Below are positions 52,256 to 64,000 of a stretch of DNA of 64,000 bases, in pieces (within the stretch, counting starts at the first letter, position 1; each line of letters starts with the position of its first letter). The DNA is from Dipteronia dyeriana (lineage: Eukaryota; Streptophyta; Magnoliopsida; Sapindales; Sapindaceae), in contig CM065295.1 of NCBI GenBank assembly GCA_032871835.1, positions 85,119,819 to 85,183,818 on the forward strand. Reading direction: 5' to 3'. A program made the position numbers and the translations under genes. The notes under the pieces were generated by a model. The model worked only from the letters and a program-made list of their open reading frames with translations, ran no database searches and had not been told where the DNA came from.

Positions 52256-54489
52256 TAGGGATGGACGTGGTTCGGTTCAGTTTTAGGTAAAACCAAACTG
52301 AACCGAAAATATTTCGGTTTATCTAAAATTGAACCGGTTTAAACTGAATTAGAAATGATAACCGAACTGAACTGAACTGATTTTAATCGGTTCGGTTCGG
52401 TTCGGTTAATTTCGGTTGATTTCAGTTTTGAGCCTTATGGGTTTGATGAGCTTAATGAGACTTTTTAAATATGTTTTTAAAGTTGATGGGTTGTTGGGTT
52501 TTAATTTTGGGCCAAAAGTTTCATAAATTTTAATAGCCCAAGCCAAAAGAAAACCCAAATCAAACCTAACTAATAATATTTAATTTATAATTCAAACAAA
52601 AAAATCTAAATTAAATAGACAGTAAAGTCAAATTTCAAAGACATACGGACAACAAGTATATAAATGAGACATATGGTTCAATTTTCAATGATAAAAACTC
52701 TAAATCAAATCATAATTACAATCCAAATCCAAATCCAAATCCAAACTCCAAATCAAAATCACAATCCAAATTCTAAATCCACACTCCAAATCAAAATTAC
52801 AATTAAAATAAAAACTTCAAATCACTTAATTAGTAACAACAGTAAAATAACACAAAATAGGAAATACAATGACAGTAAAATAATTCCAATTTCCTGCATT
52901 CATAAATGAAATGGTAATTAGTAATGACAATAAAATAAGAGACTTGTATCCATGTTAAAAAGCTGCAAGACGATCATCATGAATACAAAAATAAATTAAA
53001 GTCGAAAATTATGTAAATACAAACAATTAAAGGCAAGACAAGAAAAATTCTATGAGATTATGAAATAAATTAATGTGATCAAGCAGATAACAAATACAAT
53101 CCACTTTTTTTCCATGATCAAAGAATCAAACAGGTAAGACGGAAAAAAATCTATATCATTAAACAATGAAGATGCAAATAATAAGAGTATCTATGTCCTC
53201 TCTGTCAACAAAGATGATATATATTAAAAGTCGATATTCACACGAACATTGAAGCAATTGTTTAGATAATTTGAGAAAAATTAAAATGAAAAAAAAACAT
53301 TACTTATTTGTATTCTATAAAATTGCACTGATCCAAGTTACAAACTTACAATTCCAAATCCCTTAAAAACAAGATTTTCCCAAATCAAACCCCATATATA
53401 TTTTATCATAAAAAGTAAAAACCTCCGAAGAGCGACTGAATCATCCAGAGAATTTTATAAAGAAATTATTAATCATCACATATTGGATGCATGAGTCCTA
53501 TATATATTGAATGATCAAGCAGCTTCAACATGTATATATATATATATATTTAAAGCAGCAAGTTTATTAAAGCCCCTTACGGCAAAGAGAAAACAAACAA
53601 CAACACACAAAGCACAAGACAACACAACCACCCCACACGACCGAAACAACCAGACCAAGAACCAAACACACAAGACAAACAAAAATCACAAAACATAGCA
53701 TATCTGCAAAGAGCAAAAAACGTAACAGAACCCTAAAAACAATCCACAAACACCACAAACCCTGCTCAAACCACTATATATATATATATTATAAATAGAC
53801 AGTTTATATTGAACCATCGAAGGAAAAGAAAAACAAATTTGCAACCCATAACAATCAAAAGTCAAAATTGATATGTGGTGTCTTTAATTTATTACAAACT
53901 TGAACAGTTCATCAAACAGACAAGAACCAACCTTTGAAGCTTTGTCTCGTTGAAGCAGATCGGACGAGCTGAAGGTTTAATTGTCTAGTTGAAGCTTTGA
54001 CAGAGATGAAGAAGAATAGATCGGACGACGGAACGAGCAGATCGGATGTGAGTGAAACAAAAAGAAAAAGAAAATTAGAAAAAGAAGATGAAAATTAGAA
54101 AAAATAGAAGAAAATTAGAAAAAAAAAGAAGAGAAATGAACAAACCTTGAACGAGCAGATCAAAATATTAGATGTAGAGGAACAAATATCAGTTGAGGCG
54201 AATAGATGAGATGTTGAGCAGATTGGGTGTTATGAAGTCAGAGAACACTGTCGGCTGCATAAGAGAAAGAAGTACAGAACACTTGAAAGTTGAAAAGGTT
54301 AGGGTTTTCTTTTAACTTATATAGTCGGTTTAAACGGTTTAAACCGGTTTTGGAAAAACAAACCGGATTGAACCGAAAACTTTTTGGTTTTCAACATTTT
54401 AAACCGGTTTAAACCGAATTGATTATACGAACCGAACCGAACACCCTTTTTTTGGTTTGGTTCGGTTCGCAACTTAGTGCTCACCCCTA
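52256..54489. mobile_element. 2.2-kb hAT-type element with perfect 8-bp TSD
   Basis: The left end TAGGGATGGACG and the complement of the right end, TAGGGGTGAGCA, form short imperfect inverted repeats. CTCTTTTA lies on both sides (52248-52255 and 54490-54497), an exact 8-bp duplication. Subterminal GGTTCGGTT/AACCGAACC repeats are dense at both ends (52265-52425 and 54320-54475), a common feature of hAT elements. The interior has no transposase frame and includes a LINE-like tail (53545-53775). Confidence 0.85.
53545..53775 (-). mobile_element. 5'-truncated LINE 3' tail in a TA tract
   Basis: The minus strand is G/T-rich and ends GCCGTAAGGGGCTTTAATAA then ACTTGCTGCTTTAAA, like the 3' untranslated end of plant L1-type LINEs. 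It is flanked on both sides by (TA)n (53530-53550 and 53776-53791), which could be the target duplication. No coding part remains. Confidence 0.4.
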
Positions 54490-56392
54490 CTCTTTTATGA
54501 CTTGTATGCCTCTAGATTATGATTCCTATTACAAGTAGAGATTGTTATTGTTGTTTGGGTTGTTGTATTGTGATAACTAGCATAAATGTCATATTTGCCT
54601 CTAGTTAATTAGGTCATATTAATTGCATTTTGATGATTGCATTAATGACCATGTCATGCTTAATGATAACATATGTTGAAATGACTTTGTTTGAAAACTA
54701 AGATATAATGTTGCATAACTATATATAGCTAAGTCTTTATAAATATTCATTTAGACATTGATATATAGGAATTGCACTGAGTGGCAATCTTAAATTCATA
54801 GATAAGCATTTAGTGTTTTACCTAGCATTATTTGTGTTTAAAATATTATTACATATTCATATAGGTTGTTGATCTCTTAATTGAGAAGAAAGTATTGTGT
54901 TGCTTATGGGATTAGGTTTCGTAAATCACAAGCAATTGGATTAGATCCACTTAATACCGAGAGTAGGTAGTGGTTGTAGGTTATATACCGGAGTAGGCTG
55001 TAACGTCTTACCATCAGTGGATTATTTGTTCGAGTGTGACACACTTAACAACCAGTGGTTTTTCCCATTTTAAGGGTTTCCACGTAAAAAACAAGTGTTC
55101 ATTTTAATTTCGTATTTATTACACTTATTATTATGACTAATTAGGGGTATTTCCGTCTAATTAGTCATTAACGAAATTTGAGTAAATTTGATTAAAATCT
55201 ATTCACTCCCTCTAGATTGATATTAAACACACCGTAATTTGTTTCGCAAGCAGATTAACAACCACAAGCTGAATAAGTAGACCATAACTACTAGAGAGAG
55301 GCGTTTTATTAGAGATGTCTCCATAGCACATGTGAGATCAAGCAATGAGCACTCACACGGAATGGGTGCTGGCAAAACCCAAACTCAATCGTCTCAGAAT
55401 CTGGACCTGCACCTATTCTTGTAATCAACGTAATAACTTAATAAATTACATGTTTAATTTCCTAACAGTGGACAAGGATTTCAAACCTGTAAATGGACTG
55501 TACAAATATGATAGGCAACTCCCCTCATCCGTTTACCAGATCCATCAGACTTGGAACCTGTGAAAGCAAACCAATCAACGCAGTGTATAAACTCATATCA
55601 TTTAACTACATCTCAAAATCAAGACAACAAAATATCACCACATCTAACATTCAAAACATCCAAACAAACCCATTTAAACAAGTGTGAAAATGATTCTTTT
55701 AACATCCGAGTAACAAACTTGACAAAACAAGGGAAGAAGATTCGGGTAGAGGTGACCCAATATCAGGTCACCCCATCCCAAAGTCCGTCATTTATGAGTA
55801 ATCACCCAAATTTCTTCAAAATTTAACACAATTTCTACAATGATTCCCCTAAATCAAGCAAATCTAACTCAAACCCATTAATAAATTTCAACTCAAAGCC
55901 ATAAACCTAAATGTTAGGGTTCAAAACTCAAAATACATAAAATGGCACCCAAATTGGCGATGTATATCTGTGTCGCAACGGGGAGGCTAAGAAAAGAAGA
56001 CAGATGGCGACGATGAATGACCACGACGATGTTAGCGTTCTCGCTAGGTGGATTTCGAGCAACTCTTCGACGAAGACGTTGTGACAGCGATTTGTTATAA
56101 CGAACGTGATGCGACGAAAACTTTGTTATTGCTAGTTGCGGTGACAACAAAGGTGGTTGGAAACCTTGGCATGGTAAAATTGAAGACGGTGGTTGTAACC
56201 ACAAGATGGGATTCCGAGTTCGCAATGGGTAGCATGAGGTTTTGGATGGATAGGGCAAAAGGGTGTGAAATTGTTTTTTTTTTTTTAACTTAAGGGTATC
56301 AAGGTCATTTCAGGGTATTTTTGCAATTGATTTTAATTTTAGGGGAGATTTGCAATTGGTCCCCTAAAATAGGACATTTTTGCTAAAAGCCC

Positions 56393-56761
56393 AAAAAAAA
56401 TTGTTGTAATTTTTTTTATTATTTTTAAATATATATATATATATTTTAAAATAATTAACGTAATTGTAGGGTGTGCTATATAATATAGATCACCACTGAA
56501 GTCATAGTCCCTTCCCTCTCTTCTCAACTCCATTTCTCTCTCCCTCTCTCTCTGTTAGTCCACACTTGGAAACTCAAAATCTCTCTCTCTCTACCCATTT
56601 CTCTCTCTAAGAAAATATCAATATTTTCAACTTCAAACTTGTTGTTCTTCATCTTTTCGTCAATGTCGCTTTAGCAGCCCTGCATCCATGGTAGGGCTGC
56701 ATACCACTAAACAGAAACCCTAGACTGTCTCGTTAAATTTGAATAGAAGAAGAAGAAGAAG
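56393..56761 (+). promoter_or_regulatory. Promoter and leader of the IREH1-like gene with CT tracts and two uORFs
   Basis: CT-rich tracts (about 56512-56560 and 56580-56612), typical of plant 5' leaders, precede the gene. Two short upstream frames end before the main start: 56662-56673 (ATG TCG CTT TAG) and 56687-56722 (11 codons, MVGLHTTKQKP). AAACCCTA, a telo-box-like word, is at 56715-56722. A TATA-like stretch near 56426-56443 is within a TA repeat, so its role is unclear. Confidence 0.5.
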
Positions 56762-59700
56762 ATGGTCTTCAAGAACAAGCTCTTCTTCTCTTCCTCCTCC
56801 AAGAAATCCGACACTTCTAGCCCTGACAGATCCTCCAACAGCCCCCGATCCTTCGGATCATCCAACTCCCCGATCGGATCCGACAAGAAGAAACCCAAAT
56901 CATCCTCCAAAGACGACGCCGTCCAGACCACTCCAACAACCTCCACCAGCTCCAGCCTCACTTGCAAACAAACCCAGGTTAAAGATGGACTCAAAAAGAA
57001 AGAAATCAAAGGCAAAGAAACCCTCCAAGCTCCATCCCCAAAACTAACTGCAACTAAGACTGCAACAACCCCAACTAAACCCGGTTTCGCGTCGGCTTCC
57101 AAATCAAGCAAGGGAGGAGGAGGAGGAGGAGGAGTGGACGCTACCAAAAAGGAAGTGCCCAGTTCGGTTTCTCCGATACTAGCGTCGTCTCTCGGGCTTA
57201 ATCGGATAAAGACTCGCTCTGGGCCGTTGCCTCAGGAGAGCTTCTTTAGTTTCAACAGAGGAGATAGTAATAAAGGTTCTTCTGCTGCGGCGAGTAAGTT
57301 GTCGAGGCCTGCTGGTGGTGGAAACGATGGGAATTCGAGTATCGGGAAGTCAGGCAGTAGTGGGAAGAAGAAAGAAGTCGTGAATAAAACCGGGCTTCTA
57401 GATGGTGTTGTCGGTATTAATGGGAGTACCTTTGATAACATGTCAATTGGCAGTGGTGGGCAGTCCAGAGAACAGAGCCCGAATGTGCAGGGGAGGTCAC
57501 AGTTGCAGACTGGCGAATCATCTTCTTCTGAAGCAGGTATACATTGCGTTTATTCCATTTTCCATTGTCCTTAGCACTGAGTTGCTTTGTTGTTTTATTA
57601 GAGACCATACTGGCTTTCGTATAAAATTTCCAACAACTGACCATCTAGGCATTATCTCTGAGTTCATGGTGTTGATCATTTACTCTGCCCTTTGCCCGTT
57701 AGATGACAGTCTGTTTCTAAGTCTATAGGATCACGTGTTAGTGAGCTCTGTTCCGACAGCATCTGGGTAAAATAAAGCTTATTGTGTGTTGATTTAACCA
57801 TTGAGGAATAGCACGTTTGAATGCTTGTGTGTGATGAGGAGTTATTTGATTACCTTTTTTATTCATTAGGGTTGCTTTTCACCATTGCTCCTGTGGCTTT
57901 TTTATTAGAGGTGTTCGTTTGTGTTTCAAACATAGTTCTCAATGATCATACTTTGGTAATAAAGTTGAAGTACTGATAATCACATTTTAAACATGCTCAA
58001 TAATTCGGAATGGAGAGTGAATCAAACTCAGAATTATTTGGAAGAGCTGTATGATTAATTTTATTTCCCAATTAGGAAGAAGGTAACAAAAACTAGAATG
58101 TCACCTGAGAATGGAAACTTGAGTGATCTTGTCATCTCTCCTGGAGGGTTCATGTTCTATGCCGTGGTAAAACCCTTGTGCTACCAATAGAAAATGTGCT
58201 GATATTGATCTTGGAAGTTTCCACTCTGTGAGGAAGCCCTAGAACTGAGGACCATTTCCTAATCCTGCCTACCAAGGCTATTTTGGCGGAACTTGTGCTA
58301 AATGATGGTCCTTTTGCCACTCACTTGTGCTTTATTTATCACGCACATGCTTGGAGGAATTTTATTTTCTATCTCTTGCATTAAATTATATTGGCTGTGG
58401 ATCAGACAAACTGGATTTAAACTTTTTGCAGTTTTGAAAAGGGAATAGTTTGAGGAAATTAAGTGCAGAGACAAACTTGGTTTAGTAAATCTTGTAGTTG
58501 TAGGTTCTCTTATGCAATCAAAGTTGATGAGATATGTTTAAGGACAAATAGAAGACGAATGGAGTATGTAGACAATGAATATAAAGCAATTTATAATATT
58601 TACTTTAGATGTTTCTGAACAGTTTACACCAGTTTGTTTTGTACTTTCATTGTTTGGCTCTCTTTTCTTTCTATTTTAACGGGAAAAGTGAACTGTTATT
58701 GGAATGGAGATGATATTGGTATATGATTTGTCTTCATTCTTTTTCACATTAGACAATTGAGTTCCAATCCATAATTAACAATTGCAGTCTCTTGTATTCC
58801 ATTGTTTAGTAGGATTACAATATTATCTGATGATATAACATTTGACTTCTTAAGTTTATAGTTAATAACGAATCAGCCCTTAACCAGCCAATTTAAGGAG
58901 TATACCATTATGTAGTGCCATCACCTTGCCCCGTCTACCCAACACCAATAAAACAGGATAAAAATTCCATAATGAAAATATATGTATAAATGGCCTATTT
59001 AAAAAGGACTGTATCTTTCTTCTTGTCTGATCGCCTTTCTTTCCTATCAAAAGGAAACAATATGTGATCAAAATTCTGTGTACTTGAAATTAAATGTGAG
59101 GTTTTTTTCAACCTACTTTCCTTTCATGTTGTTTCCTGCATTAGCTTTTCGGTAGTTGCACAATTTTACCTCGGTGGATTTTCTCACTAATTCATCCATG
59201 CCTTTTTGAGATGGCTGCCTGTTTAAGAAAGCATGCAACATGGAGCTTTGATAGATCTGAAAATGGCTTCAATTAATTCTCTAAAGTGAATGGCTAACGT
59301 GTTAGATTTCTTTCCCAATAGTTGCTTTTGATAACTTGAACTATCTTAACAGGGCGATGCGAGTCTTCACTGGGCCACACTGGGGGTTTAAGAACTTCAG
59401 ATGTTTGTACACCAGAGGTGTTGTTGAATTCATTGATGCTTTCCCTGCATTATTATTATTTTTCTTATTCATTTTTTCAGACTGTTGTTGAAGATTTGAT
59501 ATTTGGTTTATAGGCTTCTTATGATTGTGAAAACCCAAAGGAGTCTGAATCTCCCCGTTTCCAAGCTATACTCCGTCTGACAAGTGCTCCTAGGAAGAGG
59601 TATCCTGCTGATATTAAAAGTTTCTCCCATGAATTGAACTCTAAAGGTGTACGACCTTTCCCTTGGAAACCTCGCCGATTGAATAACTTGGAGGTACTTT

Positions 59701-62700
59701 CTTTATGTGTTGTATTTGCTAGCTTGTGATTAGTGAAACATGCTGTAAAAAGTCACTCCTGAATTTTAAAGAGCTTGCTGTTTTATACAGGAGGTCTTGG
59801 TTGCCATTCGGGCAAAATTTGACAAAGCAAAAGAAGAAGTGAACTCTGATCTGGCTGTTTTTGCTGGAGATCTGGTTGGAATTCTTGAAAAAAATGCTGA
59901 AAGTCACCCTGAGTGGCAGGAAACAATCGAGGATTTACTAGTTTTGGCTCGGAGCTGTGCTATGACATCACCAGGAGAGTTCTGGCTTCAGTGTGAAGGC
60001 ATAGTTCAGGAATTGGATGATAGGCGTCAAGAACTTCCTCCGGGTATGCTGAAGCAGCTTCATACCAAAATGCTTTTCATCCTCACGAGATGTACTCGAT
60101 TGTTGCAGTTTCACAAGGAAAGTTGGTTGGCAGAGGATGATTTCTTCCAGCTTCGTCAGTCTAGAGTCCTGTACTCTGCAGAGAAACGAATTCCTCCAGG
60201 TGTGGGAAGGGATGGAAAAGCTTCTAGTGCTGCAAAGACCTCAAAGGCAGTTTCAGCTTCAGCCAGGAAATCTTATAGTCAAGAGCAACATAGCTTGAGT
60301 TGGAAGAAAGACCAAGTTATACAGAAGGGAAATATTCTTTTGCCTCTTGCTGATGACACAACAAAAAACGTGGACTACTCCGGAGGTAGGGAGGACCGAA
60401 TATCCTCTTGGAAGAAACTTCCATCTCCAGCTGGAAAAAGCATGAAGGAAAGTCCTACATCCAAGTATCAGATTGATAGTAAAGTTGAACCTTTGAAAAC
60501 TTTAAACAACAGAAGAGGCGGAATTTCTGATATGGATGTGACAGCTGCTAAGCAGCCTGAGCTTCCTCCTGCTAAAGATACTCAAGAACATTCTTCCAAA
60601 CACCAACATAAAGTTTCTTGGGGCTGGGGAGATCAACCAAATTTTTCTGATGATAGTAGCTCAATAATTTGCCGTATTTGCGAGGAAGAGATTCCAACAT
60701 CAAGTGTGGAGGACCACTCAAGAATCTGTGCAATTGCTGATAGATGTGATCAAAAGGGTCTTAGTGTTGATGAGCGTCTCATCAGAATTGCTGAAACTCT
60801 TGAGAAGATGATAGAATCCTTTGCCCATAAGGATATCAATAATGTAGCTGTTGGGAGCCCAGACGCTGCAAAAGTATCAAATTCAAGTGTGACTGAAGAA
60901 TCTGATGTTCTTTCTCCGAAATTCAGTGATTGGTCCCGGAGAGGCTCGGAGGACATGCTTGATTACTTTCCTGAAGCTGACAATTCTATTTTTATGGAGG
61001 ACCTGAAAGGTTTTCCTTCCATGTCATGTAAAACTCGTTTTGGTCCAAAATCAGATCAAGGAATGACTACATCATCTGCAGGTAGCATGACTCCTAGGTC
61101 TCCTATATTGACACCAAGAACCAGTCAAATAGACACATTATTGGCGGGGAAGGGTACTTACTCTGAGCATGAGGATTGTACACAGGTATCTTTATGTCGA
61201 TTAATTCCTATCAATCATGAGATACATGATATACCTGTGTATCATTTCATTTTTTTTTTTTTAAAGTTTTAAATGTCTTTTTATGCCTTTTTTGAGTTTA
61301 TGCTATTGATGGCACAGGGCTAAAATTTGTGTGGATTATGCAGATGACTGAACTTGCCGATATTGCAAGGTGTGTGGCAACTACACCATTAGATGATGAA
61401 CGCTCTAATCCATATCTGATAACTTGTCTTGAAGACTTGAGGGTTGTCATTGACCATCGCAAATTTGATGCACTCACTGTAGAGACCTTTGGGACCCGTA
61501 TTGAGAAACTGATTCGGTGAGTGTTTTTCTAAAATATTTGTTGAATGTTCTAGCCATAATGGGATAATTTACCTTCTCTCTTGATATGCTTTTTTGGGAA
61601 CTTTCATAGCTAGAGCATCGAAGGGACTAGATGGAACTTTGTTGTGCTTATGCATAATGATTTGTGATTCTGCAGTAGTATTTTACATGGTATAAGTTTT
61701 TTCGGGGTGGGATGTAGCTTTTTGTTCACTGTGCAGTAGAGGTAGTATAGCTTTTTCTTATCTTTGCTGTGGACCCCTGGTTCACCATATTTTTAATTTA
61801 ATGTAATTTTCAATTTTTGGCTTCTAGCAATAAAGTTTGTGTTTCATGTTGAAGAAAAAAATGAACTGTGATTCTGTACTCTGTAGGGAAAAGTATTTGC
61901 AGCTTTGTGAACTAGCGGATGATGACAAGGTTGTTATTACTAGTACTGTAATCGATGAAGATGCTCCTTTGGAAGATGACGTTGTTCGTAGTTTGAGAAC
62001 AAGCCCCATACATTCTTCTAAGGACCGTACCTCTATAGATGATTTTGAGATAATAAAACCAATCAGTCGTGGGGCATTTGGACGGGTTTTCTTGGCTAAA
62101 AAGAGAACAACTGGGGATCTTTTTGCAATAAAGGTACCTGTGGTTGATGTTTTTACGATTTGTTATGAATTTATTTCCTTATTTTTCCTCAGTTTATGTA
62201 AAACTTTGATTATTATGGAAGTGTTGTTTTGTGAGTCACTATTGAAGTTGGTTCCTGTGAAAGTATAAAGACTTATCTTAGTAACAACTTACATGTTATT
62301 GATTTATATCTAGAAGATTTTCCCATCTTTTTAAAATTATTTTAGACACAAATTCATTTTTTTGACTTCTCAATTTCTTAAAAAAGATAGTTACGGGGCC
62401 ATATCATATTGAAGGCACTGACCCTAAAAGGTAGACTTAGTGGTAAAACTTAAAAGAGATCTTTTCTAATTAGTTATGGGTTTGAATCCCTTTGGGGACT
62501 TGATATATATATATATTATCCAAGGAATTTCCTTACTGCCTATGTTTATAGGTTCTAACAGAAGTCCATAATTCAAAATCTAATGAATAAAGAAAGCTTG
62601 AAAGATCTTTGGAAGGGTCCTAAGAGCATTTCTGTATGTAAAGGATTCAAAACATTTTGTGTGTGTGCGGTGTGTATATATGGCTGATCGGGATACCGTA

Positions 62701-63992
62701 TGTTTTTTCGTGCGAGATTCGACTTTGTAAAGTTACAGGGTTAACTATGTAAAGTTACAAAGTCACTCTGTCAAGTTATAGGTTCGCCTGATAATTTTTA
62801 TATATATATATTGAAGGCTAGCCTTCAGTGAAGTTGTCAGCAAATTAGTACATGGTGTACTTTATCACAAGCTAATTGTAACTTCATTTACATATTAGGT
62901 AATTTGGCATATAGTCAACCTTGGATTTCACAATGCATTTATGTGGTTACTGTACAAATTATGTGAACAGCATTGGTTTGTGGAACATGTGGTACATTGA
63001 AATTCTAGAATACTAAAAGTTGCGGTTAGAATAGTTGTCATTCTATCCTTTTAAGTTTTCTTATATTCAGGATGCATTCATTCCACATGAGTTAGTTGTT
63101 TCCTTTGATTTGACTCTGATGAATGAACCCCTATGCTTTTGGTTTCCTTGTATTTTTTTTTTCCAGTTATTCATCCTCTTTTGTGTAACATTACGTGAAC
63201 ATATGATGCATTACTTATTTGTAGCATTATTTGTGCTAGTCTGATGAACCTTCATATAAGTTGCTGCTTTATTAGATTTGTATTTTACTTCCCAGCTAGT
63301 TTTTACTGTTATGCTTCACTGTAGCTTATCTATTTTTTTTTAGCTTTTGCTGACCAACTTTAAATTCCTGCTAAGGGTTTTATGAGACCACTTAAATTTA
63401 AGGGAGCTTGTCAAATCTGAATTTAACTGTGTTATTTGTGCCATTTTTTAGGTTCTTAAAAAGGCAGATATGTTACGCAAGAATGCAGTTGAAAGTATAT
63501 TAGCAGAACGTGATATATTGATTTCAGTCCGCAACCCTTTTGTGGTGAGCATGTCTAAGTCTAACTCGTAAAGCATTTTATCTTGAATTGAAAAATGTTA
63601 TCCCTTTCTAACTTGAATGGAAGCTGTATCAGGTTCGGTTCTTCTATTCGTTTACATGTCGAGAGAACTTGTACCTTGTAATGGAGTATTTGAATGGAGG
63701 AGATTTGTACTCGTTGTTGAGAAATTTAGGCTGTTTAGATGAAGAAGTTGCTCGTGTATACTTAGCAGAAGTTGTAAGTTCTTTTATACTTTCTGTTTTT
63801 GTGGGTTATGTCATGGCACGACTCTTTTGTTTGAGCCTCTTATTTATTTTCCTTTTCCTTTTCCTTTTTATTTATTGGGGTGGGGTGTGGCTATCCCAGG
63901 TGCTCGCTCTGGAATATTTACATTCTCTGCGTGTGGTCCATCGTGATTTAAAGCCAGATAATTTATTGATTGCACATGATGGTCATATCAAG
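56762..63992 (+). CDS. IREH1: IRE/IREH1-type AGC protein kinase, 5' part (runs off window)
   Basis: This is a Ser/Thr kinase of the plant IRE (incomplete root hair elongation) branch of the AGC group. Exons are 56762-57536, 59353-59417, 59514-59693, 59791-61185, 61344-61516, 61887-62133, 63452-63544, 63633-63773 and 63900-63992, all GT-AG and in frame (1054 codons so far). The start [12 protein letters not shown] and the Ser/Pro-rich N-terminus are those I recall for IREH1. An [18 protein letters not shown] stretch follows. A Cys2-His-Cys zinc-binding motif is in exon 4 (C634, C637, H649, C653). The kinase domain begins about 914 with [17 protein letters not shown], the invariant Lys in FAIK (945), and HRDLKPDN (1037-1044). 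The window ends before DFG, so the activation loop and C-terminus are not visible. No stops or shifts were seen. The 1.8-kb first intron holds no other gene. Confidence 0.95.
62426..62521 (+). repeat. SINE-like sequence in an IREH1 intron
   Basis: TAGACTTAGTGG (62432-62443) resembles an A box, and GGGTTTGAATCCC (62478-62490) is a good B box about 46 bases on. TGGGGACTTGATATATATAT follows. It lies in the intron between 62133 and 63452 and in the same direction as the gene. A worn tRNA gene is an alternative. Confidence 0.45.
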
Positions 63993-64000
63993 GTACTATT

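Larger units (their letters stand above)
51093..55243. mobile_element. Insertion block in copy B, probably a long solo LTR
   Basis: Comparison with copy A places new sequence between ACAAG (51085-51089) and GCAAG (55248-55252), which could be a worn 5-bp duplication. Removing the nested hAT element leaves about 1.9 kb. That sequence has a TATA-like CCTATATATATG near 51980. Near 55050-55090 it has TTTTTCCCATTTTAAGGG then TTTCCACGTAAAAA, and near 55202 CACTCCCTCTAG, both usual in the LTRs of some copia elements. No internal genes are present. The exact ends and type are unproven. Confidence 0.4.
49352..56392. mobile_element. Long-TIR MULE-like element, copy B, split by later insertions
   Basis: The left end starts GGGTTTTTAGCAAAACTGTC. 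The complement of the right end starts GGGCTTTTAGCAAAAATGTC, and both continue to GCAAATCT and CCCTAAAA, so the inverted ends are at least 60 bases. Inside, in the same order as copy A, are the CGGGTCA array, the ACTTGTTCACTAC segment (about 50880), GATGATATACAAG (51078), a segment from about 55250 (GATGTCTCCATAGCACATGT), and a GC-richer block near 55960-56050. About 4.2 kb between 51093 and 55243 is absent from copy A and is a later insertion. The flanks are A-rich and give no clear target duplication. Confidence 0.6.

Noticed and set aside
53567..53758. 63-codon Val/Leu/Cys-rich minus-strand frame
   Set aside because: It is the G/T-rich LINE-like 3' tail read as protein.
56739..57147. Alternative frames on both strands over the first IREH1 exon
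   Set aside because: Shadows of the Ser/Pro-rich coding exon in other frames; the IREH1 frame splices correctly and matches the family.

Overview
The window is nuclear DNA from a flowering plant, most likely a eudicot. It is strongly AT-rich and full of (TA)n microsatellites. Genes have many short introns with GT-AG borders, and the accessory DNA is plant Ty1/copia, hAT, MULE, PIF/Harbinger, LINE and SINE-like sequence. The two intact loci are plant genes. No bacterial, organellar or viral gene set is present. I did not identify the species.

Layout. 1-9.4 kb is gene-free and holds a SINE-like fragment, an 883-bp solo LTR, a PIF/Harbinger MITE and two adjacent fold-back repeats. 9.85-14.84 kb is a complete but defective copia element on the minus strand, followed by a LINE fragment (15.3-15.9 kb). 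18.6-19.15 kb is a frameshifted PB1-domain pseudogene. 19.6-23.0 kb is a long-TIR, MULE-like element carrying an array of palindromic CGGGTCA/TGACCCG motifs, with a hAT MITE inserted in it. 23.18-27.03 kb is an intact eight-exon chloroplast Hsp70 gene on the minus strand. 28.0-29.3 kb contains remains of a wall-associated-kinase-like gene, including a 38-bp perfect palindrome. 32.9 kb has one TOPLESS-like exon. 35.28-38.12 kb is a multi-exon MOG1 (Ran-binding) pseudogene on the minus strand.

38.91-44.81 kb is a second, older copia element on the plus strand. An 879-bp solo LTR of the 2.8-kb family sits inside it with a perfect 5-bp target duplication. 46.8-47.2 kb is a triplicated 126-bp unit. 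47.4-48.8 kb is a 1.38-kb MULE-like element with a 9/10 target duplication. 49.35-56.39 kb is a second copy of the CGGGTCA-array element, split by about 4.2 kb that includes a 2.2-kb hAT element with a perfect 8-bp target duplication. 56.5 kb to the right edge is the 5' portion of an IRE/IREH1-type AGC kinase gene, cut off inside the kinase domain.

Function. The two apparently working genes are the stromal Hsp70 (chloroplast protein import and folding) and the IREH1-like kinase. They are separated by about 30 kb of mostly transposon sequence and there is no sign that they work together. The PB1 pseudogene beside the Hsp70 gene resembles, from memory, the Arabidopsis arrangement at At5g49910/At5g49920. 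I found no convincing new biological system. The most unusual structure is the palindromic CGGGTCA array carried by two long-TIR elements. All family assignments come from reading motifs by eye, without database searches.
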